Assembly (NCBI GenBank): GCA_007571115.1
Contig: RKSA01000138.1
Span: forward strand, 1 to 5,172
From: Gammaproteobacteria bacterium
GTDB lineage: Bacteria > Pseudomonadota > Gammaproteobacteria > Pseudomonadales > Pseudohongiellaceae
Length of the DNA stretch: 5,172 nt
Direction of reading: 5' to 3'
Below the pieces are notes generated by a model. It searched no databases, was not told the DNA's origin, and saw nothing but the letters and a program-made list of their open reading frames with translations. A program made the translations under genes and the position numbers. Position 1 is the first letter of the stretch, and the number at the start of each line of letters is the position of its first letter. This document shows, piece after piece, positions 1 to 5,172 of this stretch.

Positions 1-330
1 CTCGCCGGCCGCCTCGTCATGGGCGAGAACATTTCCCAGGCGTATCAGTTCGTCGCCACGGGCAATGCGCGACTCGGATTCGTCGCACTGTCCCAGGTCG
101 GGCGCCACGGCGCCATCGAGCGAGGCTCGGGATGGCTCGTGCCAGCGGCGCTGCATGAGCCGATCCGCCAGTGTGCCGTGCTGCTCGACGGCGAGAACGC
201 CGCAGCCAGCGCTTTCCTCGAATTCCTGCAGAGTGCCGAGGCGCGCCGGATCATCTCGAGTTTCGGCTATGCTCTGGAGCATTCTGGGAAGGATTCCGAG
301 AACGATTCCGAACACTGGGAGCGACCATGA
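1..330 (+). CDS. modA: Molybdate ABC transporter periplasmic binding protein ModA, C-terminal part
   Basis: The window opens inside this gene, and 109 codons remain before the TGA at 328-330. ModA binds molybdate (or tungstate) in the periplasm and delivers it to ModBC. The visible part carries the family's second-lobe signature, GENISQAYQFVATGNARLGF followed by VALSQV, at about residues 8-33 of the fragment. It then has the usual closing helix (FLEFLQSAEARRIISSFGYAL), where ModA proteins normally end. The signal peptide and first lobe lie upstream of the window. About 17 polar, mostly acidic residues follow the FGYAL motif (residues 93-109), longer than the usual ending, and they include a small DSEN/DSEH duplication. 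The stop overlaps the modB start (ATGA), which indicates translational coupling. Identification is strong because the motif and both downstream neighbours agree. Confidence 0.93.
   Translation, partial: LAGRLVMGENISQAYQFVATGNARLGFVALSQVGRHGAIERGSGWLVPAALHEPIRQCAVLLDGENAAASAFLEFLQSAEARRIISSFGYALEHSGKDSENDSEHWERP
317..321 (+). promoter_or_regulatory. Ribosome binding site of modB
   Basis: GGGAG lies five bases before the ATG at 327, inside the last codons of modA. It fixes the modB start at 327 rather than at the in-frame ATG at 171, which would overlap modA by more than 150 bases and add residues unlike ModB. Confidence 0.7.
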
Positions 331-1022
331 GCTTCTCTGCCGAAGACTGGCAAGCGATCTGGCTGACCTTGCGCCTGGCGACGAGCGCAACGCTGCTGCT
401 GCTGCTAGCCGGAACGCCGCTGGCCTGGTGGCTTGCGCGAACGCGATCGGCGCTGCGCGGCCCAGTGGCTGCCCTCGTCGCCCTGCCACTGGTATTGCCT
501 CCCACGGTGCTCGGCTTCTACCTGCTGCTCGCCCTGGCGCCCGCCGGGCCGATCGGCGAGCTCACCGCAGCGCTCGGCCTCGGCAGCCTCGCTTTCACCT
601 TCGAGGGGCTCGTCCTCGGCTCGATGCTCTATTCGCTGCCCTTCGTCGTGCAACCACTGCAGAACGCCTTTCATGCCATCGGCGAGCGCCCGCTGGAAGT
701 CGCGGCAAGCTTTGGCGCCGGCCCCTGGCGGCGCTTTTGCAGCGTCGCCCTGCCGCTGGCGCGGCCCGGCTTCGTCAGCGGCTCGATTCTCGGTTTCGCC
801 CATACCGTCGGCGAATTCGGCGTCGTGCTCATGATCGGCGGCAACATTCCCGGCGAGACCCGGGTGGTTTCGGTGCAGATCTACGAACAGGTCGAGGCGC
901 TGCGCTTCAGCGAGGCGCATTGGCTCGCCGGCGCCATGGTCGTTTTCTCTTTCCTCGTGTTGCTGGTCGTGTACGGCGCGCTCGGGCGCGGCGCGATTCC
1001 CGGCATGAGATTCGGAAGCTAG
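327..1022 (+). CDS. modB: Molybdate ABC transporter permease ModB
   Basis: This is the inner-membrane channel subunit of the molybdate importer, 231 residues long, a normal length for ModB. Hydrophobic spans are visible at about residues 14-37, 46-71, 88-110, 150-170 and 198-222. The EAA loop that docks on the ATPase is clear at about residues 124-148: EVAASFGAGPWRRF, then ALPLARPG. The stretch FAHTVGEFGVVLMIGGNIPG followed by ETRVVS is highly characteristic of ModB/CysU-type permeases, and GGNIPGET is the ModB form. The start is ATG 327, with a GGGAG ribosome site five bases upstream; it overlaps the modA stop by two bases. modC begins four bases after its stop if the TTG start is used. The product should act as a homodimer with two ModC subunits. 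No frameshift or missing motif is seen. Confidence 0.96.
   Translation: MSFSAEDWQAIWLTLRLATSATLLLLLAGTPLAWWLARTRSALRGPVAALVALPLVLPPTVLGFYLLLALAPAGPIGELTAALGLGSLAFTFEGLVLGSMLYSLPFVVQPLQNAFHAIGERPLEVAASFGAGPWRRFCSVALPLARPGFVSGSILGFAHTVGEFGVVLMIGGNIPGETRVVSVQIYEQVEALRFSEAHWLAGAMVVFSFLVLLVVYGALGRGAIPGMRFGS
1014..1018 (+). promoter_or_regulatory. Probable ribosome binding site supporting a TTG start for modC
   Basis: GGAAG sits eight bases before the TTG at 1027, within the end of modB. No comparable purine-rich site precedes the alternative in-frame ATG at 1051, whose upstream bases are pyrimidine-rich. Confidence 0.45.
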
Positions 1023-1026
1023 AGCC

Positions 1027-2097
1027 TTGCAAGCGCGAATTTCCCACGCCATGTCGCAGCCAGGGGGAGGGCGTTTCGAGCTCGATATCGAGGTGGCGAT
1101 TCCGCCCCGGGGAATCACCTGCGTTTCCGGCGCTTCCGGCGCCGGCAAAACGACCTTGCTGCGTTGCCTGGCAGGGCTCGAACGCCCTCGATCGGCGCGA
1201 ATCGAAGTCGATGGCGCCATCTGGCACGACGCAAGCCGTTTCGTGCCAACGCACCGGCGCCGCATCGGCTACGTGTTCCAGGACAGCAGCCTGCTGCCGC
1301 ATCTCAGCGCGAGGCAAAACCTCGGTTATGGCCGGGTTCCCAGCGATGCTGCCGAACTGGCGAAGACCGTGAAGCTGCTTGGCATCGAGGCGCTGCTGGA
1401 AAAGCTGCCCAGGCAGTTGTCAGGCGGCGAGCGGCAGCGAGTCGCCCTGGCCCGGGCCTTGCTGGGCAGGCCGCGCCTGCTGCTGCTCGACGAGCCGCTT
1501 TCGGCGCTCGACATCGCGCGCAAGCACGAACTGCTGCGCCATCTGCGGGGGCTGCCCGAGCAGCTCGACTGCCCCATCGTCCATGTGACGCATTCACCCG
1601 AGGAAGTCGCGAGGCTCGCGGATCATGTGCTCGTGCTCGAACAGGGCAAATGCGTTGCGCAGGGGCCGGTCGCCGAGCTGGCGGCGACTCGCCGGTTTCC
1701 GGTCGATTCGGCTGGCGCCGAGGGAGTGGTGCTCGAAGCCACCATCGTCGGCCATGATCGGCACTGGCGCCTCGCGGAAGCCGAATACGCCGATGGCCGG
1801 ATGCTGATCGCTGACCCGGGAGTCGCTACGGGGGGTGCGGTCAGGCTGCGAATTCTCGCCAGGGACGTCAGCCTGAGCCACTCGGCAGCAGCGCATTCGA
1901 GCATTCTCAACCGCATTGCCACGACAGTGCAGCGCATCGAGGAGCTTGCCGACGGGGCAATGTGTGTGGTGCATCTGCGAATCGGTGCGGGCACCGTGCT
2001 GCTGGCGCGAATCTCGCGCAAATCGGCCCACACGCTGGAACTCGCCCCGGGCAGCCGGGTCCATGCCGAAATCAAGTCCGTGGCGATTCTGCAATGA
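1027..2097 (+). CDS. modC: Molybdate ABC transporter ATPase ModC with C-terminal Mop/TOBE domain
   Basis: This is the cytoplasmic ATPase that drives molybdate import, 356 residues from the TTG start. All ABC landmarks are intact (numbering from TTG): Walker A GASGAGKT at 35-42, Q-loop Q85 in YVFQDSSLLPH, signature LSGGERQR at 131-138, Walker B RLLLLDEP at 150-157, and switch histidine H189 in VTHSPEEV. Residues from about 290 to 354 (starting SSILNRI) form the Mop/TOBE domain that binds oxyanion and can inhibit transport in the ModC family. This domain separates ModC from general ABC ATPases. The TTG start is preferred because it leaves a four-base gap to modB, has GGAAG eight bases upstream, and gives an N-terminus (QARISH, then FELDIEVAIP) like family members. 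ATG 1051 would give 348 residues. No ModE-type regulator gene is in the window. Confidence 0.95.
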   Translation: MQARISHAMSQPGGGRFELDIEVAIPPRGITCVSGASGAGKTTLLRCLAGLERPRSARIEVDGAIWHDASRFVPTHRRRIGYVFQDSSLLPHLSARQNLGYGRVPSDAAELAKTVKLLGIEALLEKLPRQLSGGERQRVALARALLGRPRLLLLDEPLSALDIARKHELLRHLRGLPEQLDCPIVHVTHSPEEVARLADHVLVLEQGKCVAQGPVAELAATRRFPVDSAGAEGVVLEATIVGHDRHWRLAEAEYADGRMLIADPGVATGGAVRLRILARDVSLSHSAAAHSSILNRIATTVQRIEELADGAMCVVHLRIGAGTVLLARISRKSAHTLELAPGSRVHAEIKSVAILQ

Positions 2098-2116
2098 TCG
2101 AGCGAGTCGCGTCCGC

Positions 2117-2263
2117 CTAGAACACGCCTCTGCTCAGCTCGAACACCAGCAAGGCGCCAAGCAGGACGAGTTGGGCAACGAGCATGGCCGTTCTCGCGGC
2201 GGGCGAAAGCCGACTAACGAAACGGACGATGGGCAGATGAAAATGATGATATCGATAGTGCAT
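2117..2263 (-). CDS. Possible small single-span membrane protein, unknown function
   Basis: This is a 48-codon minus-strand frame, convergent with modC and ending 19 bases beyond it. The peptide begins with a histidine- and tyrosine-rich segment, MHYRYHHFH. A basic stretch follows (R14, R18, R24), then a strongly hydrophobic helix at about residues 26-43 (AMLVAQLVLLGALLVFEL), then a five-residue tail. The basic residues before the helix predict an N-in, C-out orientation. The ATG at 2263 has AGGGGA six bases upstream. Other in-frame ATGs occur at 2269 and 2278; the last has GAGGAA nine bases upstream and would give 53 residues. I do not recognise a family. The frame stays open upstream to 2437, but that part looks non-coding. 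A good ribosome site plus a clean membrane helix favour a real gene. Short length, weaker codon bias than the neighbours and the lack of a recognisable promoter argue for caution. Confidence 0.5.
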   Translation of the reverse strand: MHYRYHHFHLPIVRFVSRLSPAARTAMLVAQLVLLGALLVFELSRGVF

Positions 2264-2269
2264 GACCAT

Positions 2270-2275
2270 TCCCCT
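2270..2275 (-). promoter_or_regulatory. Ribosome binding site of the small minus-strand membrane ORF
   Basis: Read on the minus strand, AGGGGA lies six bases before the ATG whose first base is 2263. It is one of the strongest Shine-Dalgarno matches in the window and is the main evidence that the small frame is translated from that ATG. Confidence 0.5.
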
Positions 2276-2278
2276 CAT

Positions 2279-2507
2279 TGCTCGAATTTCCTCTGTTGAA
2301 ACGCGCTTTTCCGGCTGAAAGTTACGCATTGCTGCGAACGGGGTGCATACTAGCGCCACCAACCCGGCAAGTGTGGCCTTTTTCTCCGAACAGCGGTTGG
2401 AGCTCGGTAAGCGCCGCAACTGGCTTGACGACAGCACGGGCGCGATTCACCGAGCATTGGCGGGCATTCGCCGAATCGCCAGCCCATCGCCGGCGAGCTG
2501 CGGTTAG
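2279..2507. other. Intergenic region between the small minus-strand ORF and the LiaF-like gene
   Basis: I find no convincing coding frame here. Plus- and minus-strand open frames cross it, but their products lack any domain-like or membrane pattern. It should hold the promoter of the LiaF-like operon and, if real, that of the small minus-strand gene. TTGACG at 2425-2430 resembles a -35 box, but no acceptable -10 follows at 16-18 bases. An imperfect hairpin lies at 2384-2402 (CTCC-AAC paired with GTT-GGAG, one bulged G, loop AGCG), preceded rather than followed by a T run. No promoter can be assigned with confidence. Confidence 0.55.
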
Positions 2508-2528
2508 GCTTGCCGTAAACCGGCAAGC
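2508..2528 (+). promoter_or_regulatory. Perfect inverted repeat (8-bp stem, 5-base loop) abutting the ribosome site
   Basis: GCTTGCCG at 2508-2515 and CGGCAAGC at 2521-2528 are exact reverse complements separated by TAAAC. The next base begins the AGGAGA ribosome site of the LiaF-like gene, so the hairpin ends 12 bases before the ATG. No T run follows, so it is not an intrinsic terminator. It could be an operator for a dimeric regulator, or an mRNA hairpin that affects ribosome access or 5' stability. The repeat is directly visible; its role is inference. Confidence 0.6.
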
Positions 2529-2534
2529 AGGAGA
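2529..2534 (+). promoter_or_regulatory. Ribosome binding site of the LiaF-like gene
   Basis: AGGAGA lies six bases before ATG 2541, directly after the hairpin at 2508-2528. It is a strong match and spacing, and it fixes the start of the LiaF-like gene. Confidence 0.8.
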
Positions 2535-2540
2535 CAGCCC

Positions 2541-3290
2541 ATGTCAGACCACGATAGCCCACAACATCGCAAAACCGCCGCCTATGTGCTCGTCGCCGTG
2601 GCGGGAGCACTGATCCTTTCCGATCTCGGCCTGTTCAACCTCCCCGGCCTCGGCGACCTGTTTCGCTGGATATTCTGGCTGGTTTCCCATTCGATACCCT
2701 ACCTGCTCGTTTTGGCAGGAATCTTCTGGATCGTCCGCTCGGACAAGGGCGAGGCGCCAGTGATGGCCTGGCTCGTGATCGTGTTCGGCGCGATCCTGAT
2801 CGTTTCCCAGCTCGGCCTGTTCGACCTGTCGTTCCGCGACATGCTCGCGCCGATGATCCTGATCGCAGTCGCCTTCTTTCTCGTCAGCCCGCGCAACCTT
2901 CTGCCTCGCGGCTTCAACTCGAACAATGACGAGCTCGACCCCAACGAGCAGCAGATCAAGCTGTTCGCCTTCATGGGAGGCGGCGAACTGAACTATCATT
3001 CGAAACAGCTCAAGGGCGGCGAGGTGATGTCGATCTGGAGCGGCTACAGCATCGATTTCACTGCCGCCGACATGGAGGGCGACTCGATGCAGCTCCACCT
3101 TTGCTGCGTCATGGGAGGAGTCGAGATCACCGTGCCGGCCCACTGGAGGGTCGAGAAAAGCGGCGCCATCAGCATCATGGGCGGTTTCAGCAACAAGACC
3201 CGGGACATGGCCGAAGAACTGAACCTGCCGCCGAAAACCCTGATCGTTTCGGGGCTGGCATTGATGGGCGGAGGTGAAATCCGCAACTGA
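2541..3290 (+). CDS. Four-span membrane protein with LiaF-like C-terminal domain, putative envelope-stress sensor
   Basis: A 249-residue inner-membrane protein. Hydrophobic spans lie at about residues 13-28, 43-65, 74-90 and 101-116, arranged as two hairpins. Each hairpin carries the same motif at the end of its first helix (LGLFNL 29-34, LGLFDL 91-96), which suggests an internal duplication of the LiaI/LiaF-like transmembrane unit. After a polar linker (about 117-138), residues 139-249 form a soluble domain with recurrent glycine turns: FMGGGE at 144-149, VMGGVEITVP at 190-199, IMGGFSNKT at 212-220 and LMGGGEI at 241-247. This is the pattern of the LiaF C-terminal ('cell wall-active antibiotics response') domain, a repetitive beta fold. 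LiaF proteins in Firmicutes modulate the kinase LiaS in response to envelope damage. Here a kinase gene follows 26 bases later, so a similar partner role is inferred. The start is fixed by AGGAGA six bases upstream. The physiological signal cannot be read from sequence. Confidence 0.85.
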   Translation: MSDHDSPQHRKTAAYVLVAVAGALILSDLGLFNLPGLGDLFRWIFWLVSHSIPYLLVLAGIFWIVRSDKGEAPVMAWLVIVFGAILIVSQLGLFDLSFRDMLAPMILIAVAFFLVSPRNLLPRGFNSNNDELDPNEQQIKLFAFMGGGELNYHSKQLKGGEVMSIWSGYSIDFTAADMEGDSMQLHLCCVMGGVEITVPAHWRVEKSGAISIMGGFSNKTRDMAEELNLPPKTLIVSGLALMGGGEIRN

Positions 3291-3316
3291 GCGCCCAGGC
3301 GCTGGCGAAACGTCCC

Positions 3317-4390
3317 ATGCATCCCTTGTTCAGAACACCGAATCGCGTCATCGCGATGCTGGCGGGCTCGATTCTGTCGAGCGCGGCGCTATCGGCATTG
3401 GTCAGCGGCATCGTCGGCATTCCCCCGGAACAGGGCCTGGCATTGTTTGCCCCTGCCTACCTGCTCTGGCTGCTGTTCCTCATCCCCAATTACTATCTCT
3501 GCCGCAGCCAGCCCCTCGATAGCAGCGCCTGGACGACGGTCATCGGCACCCAGGCCCTGATCCTGCTCGCTACCGGGCTGATCTGGGCCTTGCTCGGGCA
3601 GGGCTATGCCCTGCTCCTCGATTCGCTTGGCGATTCGACTCCCTGGCTCGAGCATTTTTCCAATGCTCTGTTCACCAACCTCGTCGTGTTCGCGGTCCAG
3701 TACGAGTTTTTCGTGCTGCTGCACTACCTGTTCATCGCGCTCGAGCGCGGCCGCCATCTCGAACAGGCCGCCTTGCAACAGGAGCTGCTGACGAGCAAGG
3801 CCGAATTGCGCGCCTTGCGCGCCACTATCCACCCGCATTTCCTCTTCAATGCCTTGAACGTTCTTGCCAACATCACCGGGGTCGACCCCGAACAGGCGCG
3901 GCATTTCTGCCTGCGGCTCGCGGATTTCCTTCGCTACAGCGTTGCCTATGGCGACCGGCCCACGGCGACGCTTGGCACCGAGCTCGAACATGTGCAAAAC
4001 TACCTGAGCATCGAGCGCGAGCGTTTTGGCGAGCGGCTGCACACCGAGCTGCACGCCGAGGACGGCCTGCTCGAACTGCCGGTACCGTCGCTGATGCTGT
4101 TCCCCCTGGTGGAAAACGCGATCAAGCACGGCATCGACAGTTGCATCGAGGGCGGTTGCCTGAAACTGCGCACCTGGGCCGACGCTGGCAGGCTGCATAT
4201 CGAGATTAGCAACCCCGTCGACGAGCTCGGCCACCGGCGGCAAGGAACCGGAATCGGGCTGATCAGCTTGCGCCAGCGGCTGAAGAACCGCTATGGCGAG
4301 GAAGCGAGCCTGCGCACCTGCCGCGAGGGCGAGCGCTTCATCGCCCGGGTCTGCCTGCCGCTGCCAGCGCAGGCGCCTGCCAGCGAGTGA
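3317..4390 (+). CDS. LytS/AlgZ-type membrane sensor histidine kinase
   Basis: A 357-residue inner-membrane kinase. Four hydrophobic spans at about residues 11-34, 40-61, 74-95 and 117-141 form the input region; no PAS, GAF or HAMP domain is apparent. A helical, coiled-coil-like linker (about 142-168) leads to the His_kinase box IHPHFLFNALN at 171-181. By family rule the phosphoacceptor is H174 in PHFLFN; H172 replaces the Asn often found there. The ATPase domain has the N-box LVENAIKHG (N267) and the glycine box GTGIGL (310-315). The family is that of LytS, YehU/BtsS and AlgZ, whose partners are LytTR regulators, and one follows directly. The ATG at 3317 has no clear Shine-Dalgarno site, so translation may depend on coupling to the LiaF-like gene 26 bases upstream. 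The four-span input lacks an obvious large sensing domain, which fits signal input through the LiaF-like neighbour (inference). Confidence 0.93.
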   Translation: MHPLFRTPNRVIAMLAGSILSSAALSALVSGIVGIPPEQGLALFAPAYLLWLLFLIPNYYLCRSQPLDSSAWTTVIGTQALILLATGLIWALLGQGYALLLDSLGDSTPWLEHFSNALFTNLVVFAVQYEFFVLLHYLFIALERGRHLEQAALQQELLTSKAELRALRATIHPHFLFNALNVLANITGVDPEQARHFCLRLADFLRYSVAYGDRPTATLGTELEHVQNYLSIERERFGERLHTELHAEDGLLELPVPSLMLFPLVENAIKHGIDSCIEGGCLKLRTWADAGRLHIEISNPVDELGHRRQGTGIGLISLRQRLKNRYGEEASLRTCREGERFIARVCLPLPAQAPASE

Positions 4391-4395
4391 ATGCC

Positions 4396-5148
4396 ATGGC
4401 CAAGCGCGAACCGATACCCTGCCTGATCGTCGATGACGAGCACCACGCGCGCGCGGCATTGCAGACCGCCCTCGCCGAGCATCCCGAAGTCGAGGTGATC
4501 GGGCTGTGCGAGAACGGCTTGCAGGCGGTCAAAGCGATCAACGAGCAACGGCCGCAACTGCTGTTTCTCGACGTGCAAATGCCCAAACTCGACGGTTTCG
4601 ACGTGCTCGAGCTCGTGCAGGAGCAGATTCCCTTCGTCATCTTCGTCACCGCCTACGACCAGTACGCGGTGCAGGCCTTCGAGGCCAATGCCGTCGATTA
4701 CCTGCTCAAGCCCGTCGATCCCTTGCGGCTTGCGAAAGCGGTTGAGAAAGTCGTCTCGCGAGTCGGCATGGAAGAGCCTTCGCGCCTGCAAAGCCTGCTC
4801 GCGGACCCGGTTCGCGAACGCGAGCTGCTGCGCCGCATTCTCGTCCGCGATGGCAGCGAGGTCCACGTGCTCGCGGTCGACACGGTGATGTATATCGAGG
4901 CTGCCGACGACTACGTGGCGATTCATGCCGCCGACGCCACGCACATCAAGCTCGACCGGCTCAGCCGCCTGCAAAAGAAGCTCGACCCGCGAACGTTTTG
5001 CCGCATCCACCGCTCGTACCTGCTCAACGTCAACTTCCTCGCCCGCATCGAGCTCGAAAGCAAGGACAGCCGCATCGCCGTGCTGAAAAACCAGCGCGAA
5101 CTGCCCATCAGCCGCAGCGGCTACGGCAACTTGCAGAAACTGCTTTGA
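4396..5148 (+). CDS. LytTR-family response regulator
   Basis: A 250-residue two-domain transcription regulator of the LytR/AlgR/YehT type. The receiver domain (about 8-122) has the acidic pair D13-D14, phosphoacceptor D59 in FLDVQMP, T85 in VTAYDQYAVQAFE and K105-P106 in VDYLLKPVD. The C-terminal LytTR DNA-binding domain (about 150-248) shows VMYIEAADDYVAIH, the hallmark FCRIHRSYLLN (201-211) and a closing LPISRSGYGNLQKLL. It should be phosphorylated by the kinase just upstream and bind paired direct repeats. The start is uncertain: GTG 4387 overlaps the kinase stop (GTGA) and adds three residues, while ATG 4396, chosen here, lies five bases after the kinase stop with a weak purine-rich GAGTGA upstream. 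Either way the two genes are translationally linked. The regulated genes are not shown by the sequence; control of its own operon or an envelope regulon is a guess. Confidence 0.94.
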   Translation: MAKREPIPCLIVDDEHHARAALQTALAEHPEVEVIGLCENGLQAVKAINEQRPQLLFLDVQMPKLDGFDVLELVQEQIPFVIFVTAYDQYAVQAFEANAVDYLLKPVDPLRLAKAVEKVVSRVGMEEPSRLQSLLADPVRERELLRRILVRDGSEVHVLAVDTVMYIEAADDYVAIHAADATHIKLDRLSRLQKKLDPRTFCRIHRSYLLNVNFLARIELESKDSRIAVLKNQRELPISRSGYGNLQKLL

Positions 5149-5172
5149 GGGGTGGCTTGCATCCGCCGCATC

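Noticed and set aside
65..1372. A 435-codon plus-strand open frame across modA, modB and the start of modC
   Set aside because: It is an arginine- and alanine-rich shadow of a GC-rich coding region; three well-supported transporter genes occupy the same bases in other frames.
2098..2116. Possible bidirectional terminator between modC and the convergent small ORF
   Set aside because: Only 19 bases separate the two stops, and I see no stable stem with a T tract on either strand.
2384..2402. Imperfect hairpin near a T run, considered as an intrinsic terminator
   Set aside because: The T run precedes the stem on the plus strand and is read as A on the minus strand, so neither direction gives a stem followed by U residues; the stem is also short with a bulge.
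2425..2453. TTGACG as the -35 of a sigma-70 promoter for the LiaF-like operon
   Set aside because: The bases 16-18 positions downstream (around CACCGA) bear no resemblance to a -10 element.
2278..2613. A plus-strand 111-codon frame running through the intergenic region into the LiaF-like gene
   Set aside because: It overlaps the LiaF-like start in another frame, has no domain or membrane pattern, and its composition looks random.
3291..3307. GCGCC/GGCGC self-complementarity between the LiaF-like and kinase genes
   Set aside because: The arms overlap or leave a loop of two or three bases with only four to five pairs, which is expected by chance in such GC-rich sequence.
3389..4459. A 356-codon minus-strand open frame opposite the kinase gene
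   Set aside because: It mirrors the kinase reading frame, has low-complexity Gln/Glu/Ala-rich content and no domain, while the kinase on the plus strand has all its catalytic motifs.
4291..5010. A 239-codon minus-strand open frame opposite the LytTR regulator
   Set aside because: It is an antisense shadow of the regulator with no recognisable motif and no plausible ribosome site seen.

Overview
The window is a GC-rich, densely coded stretch that looks like a proteobacterial chromosome, most likely gamma- or beta-proteobacterial. This rests on the style of the ModABC proteins and on a LytS/AlgZ-type kinase paired with a LytTR regulator. No rRNA or other marker is present, so the lineage is an inference. 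It holds two plus-strand gene blocks separated by a low-information region that carries a possible small minus-strand gene. I see no tRNA, rRNA, CRISPR array, insertion sequence or phage gene.

Block 1 (1-2097) is the molybdate ABC importer: the 3' part of modA (periplasmic binding protein, cut by the window edge), modB (permease) and modC (ATPase with a C-terminal Mop/TOBE domain). modA and modB overlap by the ATGA arrangement. modC follows four bases after modB if its TTG start is used. The promoter and any ModE operator would lie upstream, outside the window.

The middle (2098-2540) contains a candidate 48-residue single-span membrane protein on the minus strand (2117-2263), convergent with modC, and then about 277 bases of divergent intergenic DNA. 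That DNA ends in a perfect 8-bp hairpin that abuts the Shine-Dalgarno of the next gene.

Block 2 (2541-5148) is a probable three-gene envelope-sensing operon. It encodes a four-span membrane protein with a LiaF-like C-terminal domain, then a four-span LytS/AlgZ-type histidine kinase, then a LytTR response regulator whose start touches or nearly touches the kinase stop. By analogy with Firmicutes LiaFSR/VraTSR, the LiaF-like protein may be the modulator or sensor of the kinase. Here the kinase and regulator are of LytS/LytTR type rather than NarL type. This is the most interesting system in the window. The families themselves are known, so its novelty lies in the combination and in the unusual leader, not in an unknown protein fold.
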